A DNA stretch of 39,444 bases from Apostichopus leukothele. Its lineage: Eukaryota; Echinodermata; Holothuroidea; Aspidochirotida; Stichopodidae. The notes beneath the pieces were generated by a model. The model worked only from the letters and a program-made list of their open reading frames with translations. It had not been told where the DNA came from and did not search any database. Positions within the stretch are counted from its first letter, which is position 1. Every line of letters begins with the position of its first letter. Where the stretch lies: assembly GCA_010014835.2 (NCBI GenBank), contig JAAAKB020000020.1, forward strand, positions 535,743 through 575,186. Reading direction: 5' to 3'. This document shows positions 1 through 20,100 of the stretch, one piece after another. The translations under genes were made by a program, and so were the position numbers.

Positions 1-702
1 ATGTCCATTTCCCCACCTATCCCAAAAGCTTCATTTGATATAAATGCCTTTTTCTCTTTTCTCTTGTAATCTTAATATATAAGTAGGCTGTTTCATGTGA
101 TGTTAAACTCATATTTTATGAACAACAAAACGGTAGAAACAAACAAAGGCGAGAGCTCTGAAAACTGGACACTTAGAAAAAAACAAGACATCATTTAAGA
201 CTGAAAACAACAAAAGAATAATCAACTAAGAAACACACAAACTTTAAGCTGAGAAATTTAACATTTGAAAGGAGAAAAAAACTACAAACTCAGAATGCAT
301 GGTACCTGACTACAATGTAACCACACTATTATTTGTACTTACTTTTTTTTAATTTTTTTTTTATCATTTTCTGAATGAATAATATCTCTGTGCTTGACAA
401 GGAAAGGCAAATCATCTTACAGTACAATAGATTTGTACTTTACAATGGATAGACTGAATTCTACCTCTCGTGGTACCATTTTACAATATTTTTCACATTT
501 TGAGAGGATCTGATCTAAAAATGATCCCCCAACTTGTGGAACAAAACATCCAGAATAAGAGATTATGGAACAGAAGGTGAATACCTGTGTATCAGCTATT
601 ACTTTAAAGACTACATAGTATTCTCAAAGTACTGCCATAAACAACATACACTAGAGACGTTTCCATTCTTCGAATAATGTTCAAATCTTCATCCCTCATT
701 GG

Positions 703-787
703 TTATGCAACATATCTCATAACATTTTTTGTACCTTTCATGATATATTATGCAACATATAACATTTTTTGTACCAATCATGATATA
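703..787. repeat. Two-copy direct repeat of about 40-45 bp
   Basis: Copies at 703-747 and 748-787 share ttatgcaacatat, aacattttttgtacc and catgatata. The second copy lacks about 5 bp. It is a local duplication in the 3' flank of RPB1 with no visible function. Confidence 0.75.
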
Positions 788-1154
788 ATTTACAACAAGA
801 CATTTTATCAATACTTAAGGACATTGAATAACATCTCATAATATCAAACCTGTTTATGACTTGTCACTAAGTCTCACCAAAGATTTCAAAAATGCTTTTG
901 TGGAACAAAACTATACAGATAAGATGAAAAACTGAAAAAACTTATCAAAATTTGTTTCCTGGATCAATTAAGTCACCTGGATCTGATAATTATCAAACAG
1001 CAATCAATATACAGACCACTCAGGCAAGGTATTAATTTCATCATTCATCTAGCTGATATGTAAATTAGCATGAGACTACATTGACTCTGCTCAGTACTCA
1101 ATATGTATGTACATGGATTGTCCACTTCATTGGATATAAATATGTAGTCATCAC

Positions 1155-1160
1155 TTTATT
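1155..1160 (-). promoter_or_regulatory. Candidate poly(A) signal for RPB1
   Basis: The plus strand reads tttatt, which is AATAAA in the gene orientation, about 300 nt after the stop codon. It is the nearest canonical hexamer I found downstream of the stop. Whether it is used cannot be told from sequence alone. Confidence 0.4.
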
Positions 1161-1462
1161 CTATATATGCACTTTACTCACTATGTAATGTACACTGGGG
1201 ACTTAACCCATGCACATGAGTTCAGCAATTCACTTTTTAAACACATCCACTTTCCTCTCTTTGAACATATACTGGGCATATACTAAGCTTTGAACTTCTA
1301 GTTGCTTCGTACATTAACTCAAAGACATCAACTGGATGCCTCACTTGGTCTCTATATGCAAAGGACTTCAACACTTATTTCCTGACAGAGTTGGCTCACT
1401 ATACAGATAATAGACTCACTTTAACCACTATGTAGAAATTCCTCATCAATCCCTCAACCTCT

Positions 1463-11827
<10,365 letters not shown>

Positions 11828-12481
11828 CTAACAGAACAGGAAGAACAATAAATTCACTGGTTAGTCATTTTTGTTTAATTCATATTTTTTAATCAAAGTA
11901 ATAAATATAATTGCTTTGTAAACAGATATCCATCCATATCCACTTCTCCATGTGCCTACTGAACTGTAATTACAGAATCAGTACCTTTCTCATAAAGGAG
12001 ATCGTAAGGTTACTGTGTAATTAAGTATCTGTACTCCATGTTGGGGCTTCAACAGAGCTTTCAGTCTTGGCAATCTATGTACTATGGCAATCAAGTGTTA
12101 CAAATGTTACTAACTTTCATTCTAAGACTAACTCACGTTATTGTGTAAAGCCATGCTAAATTGATCACAGTTGTTTGCAATCACAGTGTCAGTGTTTGAA
12201 CTCTAAGATCCACCTCCCTCTGCGAGACTTGAGTTTAAGTAAGTGCCAAAGTTAAACAAATATCAACAAAAAATATTGCAGGGCAACACAGTCTTACTAT
12301 TGTGTTCAAAGTTCTGTGCAACAATCAACAAGTAGACTAGCTTTATTTTTGGTAATAAAAAACACATTATGTGGTGGTTTGTTAGCAAGTTAAAGAGTAC
12401 CTTTAGTAGACTAGCTTTATTTTTGGTAATAAAAAACACATTATGTGGTGGTTTGTTAGCAAGTTAAAGAGTACCTTTAGT
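11828..12481. other. RPB1 intron running into assembly gap
   Basis: No further RPB1 exon is recognisable. The last 151 bases before the gap are two copies of a 74-bp tandem repeat. Confidence 0.6.
12331..12481. repeat. 74-bp tandem repeat cut by the gap
   Basis: Copies start at 12331 and 12405 (agtagactagctttattttt...) and a third begins with agt just before the N run. The two visible copies look identical, so the array may well continue inside the gap. Confidence 0.93.
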
Positions 12482-12581
12482 NNNNNNNNNNNNNNNNNNN
12501 NNNNNNNNNNNNNNNNNNNNNNNNNNNNNNNNNNNNNNNNNNNNNNNNNNNNNNNNNNNNNNNNNNNNNNNNNNNNNNNNN
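12482..12581. other. Assembly gap, 100 N
   Basis: Exactly 100 N, the usual placeholder for a gap of unknown size. It is flanked by a tandem repeat on the left and an A-rich then G-rich stretch on the right. Confidence 0.98.
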
Positions 12582-12671
12582 AAAAAAACGCAAAATTGTG
12601 CAAATAACAAAAAAAAACGGATAAATGTGGAAAAGAGCGTAATTCATCTTAGTGGGTGTTTTGTTTGGAGA

Positions 12672-12691
12672 GGGGGGGGGGGGGGGGGGGG
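12672..12691 (+). repeat. Poly-G tract
   Basis: A run of 20 G close to the gap. Such runs can form quadruplexes and often disturb sequencing, so its length may be unreliable. Confidence 0.85.
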
Positions 12692-12820
12692 TGGCGCTTT
12701 AAAATATTAGTCCCTATTAGTATCTTCAAACCATATCTGCTACATTCAGAGCTGTTGCATTAGAGGATGACCTTTGACCCGACTTGTTTACTCGTTCTTG
12801 ACGACGGAAGCACTCTACTC

Positions 12821-12922
12821 TTACAGATCCTCTTCACCGATGCCACCGTCAAATATGTCATTCTCCACCGAAGATGTCGCGACGAAGCCGGGAGAGGGGG
12901 ACTGCGTAGAATGAAACATATC
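12821..12922 (-). CDS. Probable last exon of an unrecognised gene
   Basis: On the minus strand a strong acceptor (gatttctgtctctactccag) is followed by 33 codons and a stop. They read DMFHSTQSPSPGFVATSSVE and end in the acidic NDIFDGGIGEEDL. GC content is visibly higher than the surroundings and the composition (Ser/Pro-rich then acidic) suits a real disordered C-terminus. I do not recognise the protein. Its upstream exons would lie rightwards on the same strand, but none is identified before 17 kb. It does not match any part of RPB1. A chance acceptor plus short frame remains possible. Confidence 0.4.
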   Translation of the reverse strand, partial: DMFHSTQSPSPGFVATSSVENDIFDGGIGEEDL

Positions 12923-13210
12923 CTGGAGTAGAGACAGAAATCAGATTTAATGATTATAGACTGCATACTACTGTAGCCTAATATCGCCAGGTAAGTTACT
13001 GTTAGACATACAGAGAGGGTGTGCTGAGAGCCGGTCAGGCCCAACCGGTCCAGCTCTTTGAACTCTTCAGTATACTAAGCATCATCCCGAAAAATAAGAA
13101 TAAACTGTTGTTTTAAGTACAAAATTTTCTGGACCGGCAACATATTTTTCACGGCCCTCTAACTGACCGTTGGCCAGGGCTAGGATGTAGTCCCCACTCA
13201 CTTCCCCCCC

Positions 13211-13311
13211 CTCTCCTCAGGTCTTACAGGTCCTCACTAATCCCCCTGTCCCCTCTCATCAGGTCTTACAGGTCCTCACTAACCCCCCTGTCCCCTCTCA
13301 TCAGGTCTTAT
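13211..13311. repeat. 42-bp minisatellite, about 2.4 copies
   Basis: The word caggtctta recurs at 13218, 13260 and 13302. The unit is C/T-rich (ctctcatcaggtcttacagg followed by tcctcactaa and a C run). Confidence 0.9.
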
Positions 13312-14274
13312 GAACACTCTAACTGATTGCATATAGAGCATTATATTTATACTACGTCATTTGTTGATGTGTACAGATTGTTAACAATGTATGCTATCAA
13401 GAGTGGAACCTGTGTTAATGGAAATTGTAAGATGAACTGTCTTTCATACATCACAAAAATACACCAGATTGCTGCTTTAATGGAATTGTCTGATAGAAGA
13501 TTTGGATACATTGTCCTAATAGTTCTTATTATTCTCTTTCTAACCATGTGAAAATTGTCCCCATTCGACATTTTCTTCTTGTAGAAATCTGGTCTTCAAA
13601 TTCACCAGTTTCTCACCAAAAGCAACATTTGTTCGAACGCATCAATTTGGTGAATGTCGTAGTGCAGGCAAATAGACAAAACGAGCGACTTGAAGTAAGC
13701 ACTCCCATCTCCGCAGCAAATACACTCTCGCGTGAACATGCACAGGTGATTGCCTATTATAAATTACGTACACATCGCGAACGTACGTATGCAGCCTACC
13801 ATGCCCAGTTGGTATACGTACATAGCTTTGCACATAATACACTCTAACACTCAAACCAGAGATCAACTTTACCGTAAAAGGAAGCTTGAAAAGTATTTGG
13901 AACATCGAAAGATGAAACTTGGTAGTACCGAGTAGTACGAGAACCTTAGGCTTGGCAGAACTGTCCGATTGTAAAGTACGTTAGAGTAGCCTACATGCGG
14001 ATATTCTTCGCATTGGAGATGGACAGTGCAACGTATAAACAACGCAGAGTCTGCTGTTCAAACTTATCTTCTGTTATACAAAAATCAAAAAATCACTGAT
14101 GCACTACATATACCCTGTATGATGGCTGAACAATTTTTTAAACTTTTATCATTTATAAGAAATTTCGACAAAAATTCAGGAAGAAATTAATCTGTATACA
14201 AACACGGTTTTTATTGTGATTACTGTAGGAACTGTTTGTAGAGTGGGTTATAATGCAATCTGCATTTGCCGAGA

Positions 14275-14282
14275 TGACGTCA
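14275..14282. promoter_or_regulatory. Full-palindrome CRE word TGACGTCA
   Basis: The 8-bp palindrome TGACGTCA is the consensus for CREB/ATF-type bZIP factors. It lies about 2.7 kb upstream of the first kinase exon seen. Position relative to a real promoter is unknown, and a single 8-mer can occur by chance. Confidence 0.3.
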
Positions 14283-14993
14283 CGTTCGTAACTGTTCAAA
14301 GTTATATTTGAAATATCCATTCTAAACCATTATAAAATTGTTTCTCTGTCAAACGCAACATTAGCATTCTAATATTTTAAAAAAATGTTTGGAATATTAT
14401 TTATCGTTTTTAAGGTAACTTCTAAGGCCTACCAGATAATACTTTTAAATAAGGAACTGTTTAGCATTATCAGTACTACTATCACAAGGTTTGAATACTG
14501 TATAAATTGGGGGCAGGTAAAGTGAATTCACATATATATCACTGAGCATGAAATGTATCATCCCTCTTAATTCACGGCTGGCTGACATGCACTATGATTA
14601 ATCATGGTCCTAGTTTTGGTAATACTTTATAGTTGGCAGACTCAGTAAGTCAGTTACAGGGAAAAGCAAAATGTCATCCATCACCATGGTATTAACATTG
14701 TATACTTTCTTTTGTTGGTAACATGGCAACAGTGTATGGATCTAGCTAGATTTACTTTTTTCCTCTGTTACCTGTCTCCAGTTAACATATGTACTTTCCT
14801 AAACTACCTGAACTACATATCTACCATTCAGAACATTAAGCTACTCGAATATTCCGTGGGTGTTCATCCGACATTTTCAATCGCTTTCTTACAATTTGGT
14901 GAACGTTTAATTTGCATATTTTATATTCCATGTTGTTAAATCAGTCCATGATGAGGTCACTAAAATACTTTCAGAATGCACGATATAGGACAT

Positions 14994-15348
14994 CCCATGA
15001 AACAGTTACATCTCTATGTTCCGACGTCTCTATGTTCGGACGTCTCTATGTTCCGACAATTATTTTGGACTCATAATTTTTTTTGACCAACATTTTTTCG
15101 GACCCAATTTTTTCGGACCAACATCTTTTGGACTAAAATTTTTTGGACCAAAAAATTTACTCCCCCCAAAAAATTGGGGTCACAAAACTAGTTTTCTTGG
15201 TACAAAGAAGAAATTTTTGGATAAAAAAAAATTGCTCCGAATTTGTTCTTTTTGTCGGAACAAGAGACGTCGGAACATACAGACGTCGGAACATAGAGAC
15301 GTCGGAACATAGAGATGTCGGAACATAGGGATGTCACCCCATGAAACA
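14994..15348. mobile_element. Foldback-type non-autonomous DNA transposon, intact ends
   Basis: The element spans 15005-15337 and is flanked by an 11-bp direct repeat cccatgaaaca (14994-15004 and 15338-15348). The arms 15005-15057 and 15285-15337 are inverted copies matching at 49 of 53 positions. Each arm is itself a tandem array of a 16-bp unit, gtcggaacatagagac: about three copies on the left and five on the right (from 15254). The core is A/T-rich with several tttttcggacc/ttttggac words. No coding capacity. Sub-repeated terminal arms are the hallmark of foldback elements. The superfamily that mobilises it is unknown; the long target duplication is unusual. Confidence 0.88.
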
Positions 15349-16654
15349 CTGTATATGGTAGAACATTGCACCAGTCACTTGATCAAGTTGAAAGTGTAGT
15401 GGATTTGGTAGAGAGTACAACCAACCTCCTGTATATTGTTGTATTGATCTCTAAAGGACAATTTTATTATGTACTAGGTAGTGTCATCTACTGCATTTTT
15501 CCCACATGTTCCCTATGCTCTGGTTTCATATCAGCCTTTTGAAAATATTGAATTTCATGCCTGTATGGAGACATTGTGAATTTGTGTTGAATTCACACCA
15601 ATTTACTAGAGTACAGTACCGTTGTTAAGTGATGCTTCACAACTGAAAATAGTTTTTGATTCAGCTTCAAAACACAAGCAGTGTTTAGCAAAATAGTTAA
15701 GGGTAGAAAGGTTTTCACAATGGCATCTAGAACAACATCTCTGTGAAAAAAAAAGACCATTATAACTGCATGTTTATCTGTCCAAACTGTGTCATAAGGA
15801 GGAGAGGTTCACAACTTTACTTAGAGTCTCTATGTCAAAACAGGTACAGTTCACACTGTATATAAGTCTCATAGCAGGTGTGGTTCATACAAATTTATTA
15901 AAACATGCACAGGTAGTTTAAATCACTCTCAAGTATCCACATGTATGTATTATCAAAGCAAGGCTTGAATATCTTGAAATCTACGTGTAGTTATGATTAT
16001 CATGCTATAGTGTGGGTATATAAGTCTCTGCATCAGAACAAGCATGTTTTCACACGATTCTCAATATCAAAAGAAACATGCATAAATACCACTTAAACCC
16101 CTAGGCCAGATTGGACTTGGGTTCATACATAGTAACCATATTGAGGAATGAACAGCTTCATATAAGACTTATAGTAACAAGGTTCTTCACATAAATCTTC
16201 ATGTCAGAACAACCATCAGTGCACATGACTCAATGTAAAAAAAAACATACTTGGAAATCAACCCAAGCATTTAGTTTGCCACTGTCAGAATAAACAGGTT
16301 CACACAAGTCTCATGTACCAGAGATATATTTTTTTATGATATATATTTGCACAGATTTCACACAATGGTATATATTGCAATTTTACATAATCACTGGCGA
16401 CTGGCATACTTCACTTACAGTATATTTATGTAAGAACAAAACAGGATTTACAAATGTGTAAAGCAAAGCAAACAGTTTCACCTGGCTGTTTAATTGTTCA
16501 GAGTTAGAAGCACAGAGGTATAGGTATGTCAGAACAGGGAGGTTTCTCACAAGTTTGTAAACTAGGTAAAAGGGGGTTTGTTTCTGTTCTTCACTTGGTT
16601 TCGAAACAACTTTGTTCGTCATGGCTACACTGCAGTGATGTCGAATGAGAGGCC

Positions 16655-16840
16655 TTTGCCTACCTCAGTATTTGAGAAAGTGGTCAGATGCTGGGGCATA
16701 CACTCTCGTCCGTCGGATGGGGACATTAAATGGCGGTCCCGGGAGCAGGAATGGGAGCGAATTCACACCCCTGCCTCGTTATCCTCTGAACACTTATCGA
16801 AATGAGAAGGCTTGAAATAAGCCGATGTTCATCCACAATC
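16655..16840 (+). mobile_element. SINE-like fragment
   Basis: A GC-richer island contains cgtcggatggggacattaaa followed by tggcggtcccggg, and later cttatcgaaatgagaaggct. From memory this resembles the (g)gatgggacgttaaa..ggtccc and cttatcgtaaagagtagg blocks of SINE-type repeats widespread in marine animal genomes. No tail or target duplication was located, so the borders are approximate. A 75-codon frame across it is considered incidental. Confidence 0.4.
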
Positions 16841-17011
16841 TAATACAGATAGGGTCTCAAATACGCTACTGTAAGGCTTCCTGATCCTTGGGTCTCTAAA
16901 CTAAAACTAATTCACAATTGAATTGAAAGTCAGATCAGTTCTGGAATTGAACTATATAGTTCTCTGAGTCTGATAATGTCAAAATAAAAACAAATTTTTT
17001 CTTTCTTTCAG

Positions 17012-17180
17012 GTACGGGCACCTTTGGAAGAGTGGTCCTAGCAAAAGACAAGAAAACCAAAGAATATTTTGCCTTGAAGATTCTCAACATAGCTGAAATA
17101 ATCAGGCTTAAGCAAGTGGAGCATGTCATCAGTGAAAAAGCTATTCTTGGTTCTATAAATCATCCATTCATTGTTAATCT
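17012..17180 (+). CDS. PRKX-like kinase exon: N-lobe with glycine loop
   Basis: This exon encodes [20 protein letters not shown] and continues to [10 protein letters not shown]: glycine-rich loop GTGTFGRV, the ATP-anchoring lysine in YFALKIL, and the alpha-C region [10 protein letters not shown] with its conserved glutamate. The acceptor is tttctttcag-type (ttctttctttcag) and the donor gtaagtag. The first codon is split, needing a G from the previous exon, so at least one exon lies upstream and was not found. Confidence 0.93.
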
Positions 17181-20100
17181 GTAAGTAGATAATGGTTTCT
17201 TAACGTTTCCTGTTCTGTATGGTGGTCCTCCTATCATCCTGGTCCCATCTTAGTCCTCCCATGACTATACTGTATATGACTGCTATGTGGAATCCTTTTC
17301 CTGGTGTTATACATTGAGCAGATCATACATTGTTATGATGATGTTAACTCTTGTAGCACTTTATCTCCTGTGTTGTATATTAAGTTCACTAGCATGCAGA
17401 CTAGTTATAGCATTATTGATAACACTGGTTATTAAGTTTTCACATATATGGATGTTCCGACTCTCCAAATCAGTCCAAGACATTGTTGAATATTTAATTA
17501 GTTCAATTCCTCAACAGGCAAAAGTGCTTGAAATTGAGCACGAGTGAATTTATATTATATATTATTGACATATAATAGGGACAATACTGATGGTCAATGT
17601 CCATTTTGGTTCCTTAGCTTTATCATTACTGTAGCACTCTCAATTATGTCTTGAGCGTTCTTGTTACCGGTCAGAAGCTACTGGTCACTTCCAGACTAGT
17701 GCCTGACCTTTGCTCTAATTGGTTGAATGATATATCGCCAGATTTTGACAAGTTCAAGACAATCTGTAGATTTAGAATGTCATCAACTACTGGTCATTCC
17801 TTCATCACAGTGTTACAGTTGTTGTAGTAAGGCTACTCCTACCCTCTTGTATATATACCTTGGTGACATGTATACATTACAGATTAATCCTCATCTGTTC
17901 TCCAACATCTTACATGCCCAATAGTCCAGCCCTTTATTGTTTGCTATGCCTGGTCCCTGCTAACATTGCTGTGGTAATATCTTTTCAGTAGGTTTCTTGA
18001 TCTGTGAGTACAGTCCAAATATCTCTTCCCACTTTCTAGGATAAATGTGTCTGCTACATGGATGGAATCCATCAACTAGTAGTCTAAACGTTTGGTCCTT
18101 CTGTCTGCAAAACTCAGCTGGCTGGCTGATGCCTGAGGATGTCCTCTTTAAACACTAGAGTTGTTTCAGAACATGTGACCTCTTGAAATATACATATTAG
18201 ACTAATTTGTAATGGCTTGTTTTGCTGAAGGGGACGGGTGGAAGAGGCTTTTTGAGATGGCCTACATGCAGCTTTATTTACTTAACCCATACTCATGTCC
18301 AGATGGGTAGTTAGGCAAACATGAAGTTGAGAAATAATCTACTTTATATGCGTTGTTTTTTGACAAGGGGAGTGAAAAAGAGGCCTAGAGCTGGGTTTTC
18401 CCTTCCTTTTCATATTTTTGACACATATATATAAACGTTTTAATCCTCGTAAAGGTTAACAGCATCGTGAAGCCAAGATGAAAGGTGGTTACATACCTAA
18501 TTTAATCCAGTGGGATTCATTGAATGTATTGTGTCAAAAACAAGTTGAATCAGGGTTAACATGGTGATATCAGTTATACAATTATTTTGACATATATGAT
18601 GATGGCAAGTAAACATAAACCACTGAAAAGTTGTTTCACAAAAGAGAATTTCACACCATGTTAAATCAATGTGGATCAGAAGTCTTTTGTCAACAGAATA
18701 ATATGCACAGGCAGTGATTCCAAAACCAACATTTAACATTTACAAAGCTTATGTGCTTTCCCTGTGGCCTAGTGGACAGTGTTTGCTATAAACCAATGTT
18801 TGTGGCATGTCTACATCCCTTTGGTTATGATTTATCCTTTTTGGTTTCGATGACAATCATAACCTATGCATTCATGATGGCGAATGTATGCTTTTGTGAC
18901 GCCCAGCTTGTAAACACGATATCTCAAGAAGGGAAGGCCAGACAAATTTCATATTTAGTGTGTAGAAGTATCACATTGAGTACAAGAAGCCTATTGTTTT
19001 TTGGTGGAGGTCAAAGGTCATTTGGGGTCACCAGGGGTCAAATTGTGAAAACCTTGTAAACACGATATCTCAAGAAGGGATAGTCAGACAAACTTCATAC
19101 TTAGTGTGTAGAAGTACCACATTAAGTACAAAAGTAAATTGTTTTTGGGCGGAGGTCAAAGATCATTTGGGGTCACCAGGGGTCAAATTGTTGAAACCTT
19201 GTAAACACGATATCTCAAGAAGGAATCATGGGTAGACCTCATATTTAGTGCGTAGGAGTACCACATTGTTTAAAGAAGCCTATTGTTTTTGGCGGAGGGC
19301 AAAGGTCATTTGGGGTCAAAAGGCAACTTGGCCAGAATCTGTCATGTTTACACACACTAAAATACATATCTCCTATTTGTAGGATTGTCAATACACCTGT
19401 GTATTATTGATTCTTTTTGGTGTGATGGAGCTGGTGTGTGCATTTGTTGGTTAATCTGTGTGACAATAACTGCTACACAAAAACTGAAAAGGAACATGAT
19501 GGAGTTTATATTTTGTATGTGGATTTTTGACAAAGTACAACAACCCCATATAATTAATGAAGTTCAAAGGTCATTTGGAGTGAAAGTATCAAAATTTTGT
19601 TTCACATAATAACTTGAATGGAGTTCAAGCTTATGACATGGATCCATCTGAGTACAAAAGCTCTATTGTTTGCTATGGAGTTGAAAGGTCATTTAAGGTT
19701 AACAAACACAGGTCAAAAGTCTAAAAACCTTATAAACATGGACACTCCAAAATTAAATCCTGGATAAAGTTCATATGTACTGCAGAACCATCATAGTTAG
19801 TACAAGCATTGTCCTGCTTTGATGGAGGACAAAGTTCAACATGGGTCAAAGTCCCATAACCTTATAGACACAATGATCTACATATTTTGTAAAGAGATTC
19901 ACCATAGTGAGGATTAGAAGCTCATTGTTTTCTTTTATGTTAAAGGTCGCTTGAGGTCAACATAAGTCGAAGTCCAAAAACCTTGTTAACTCATTATTCC
20001 AAAATGAAAGCTTCATAGAAGTTTATACTTGAATTGTATGGAAATTCAGCTGAGCAAGTGCAATATATCTATTGTTTCTTATGGATGTCAATGGAGATCA

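Larger units (their letters stand above)
1..1462. other. 3' flank of RPB1; no gene seen
   Basis: This AT-rich stretch lies downstream of the RPB1 stop codon and should contain its 3'UTR and then intergenic DNA. No ORF with coding character is visible on either strand. It contains long T/A runs around 343-363, a short direct repeat (703-787) and one canonical poly(A) signal in the RPB1 orientation (1155-1160). Confidence 0.6.
12923..17011. other. Region between the orphan exon and the first kinase exon seen
   Basis: No firm gene. It should contain the 5' part and first exon(s) of the plus-strand kinase and possibly earlier exons of the minus-strand orphan gene, but I recognise neither. It holds a 42-bp minisatellite, a CpG-bearing stretch at about 13640-14060, a perfect CRE word at 14275, a foldback element at 15005-15337 and a SINE-like fragment near 16655-16840. 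Confidence 0.5.

Noticed and set aside
13548-13847. 99-codon plus-strand frame in a CpG-bearing stretch
   Set aside because: No resemblance to a kinase N-terminus or any known family, and its end does not match the phase needed for the exon at 17012.
16578-16805. 75-codon plus-strand frame
   Set aside because: It overlaps the SINE-like island; the frame is explained by the GC-rich repeat sequence.
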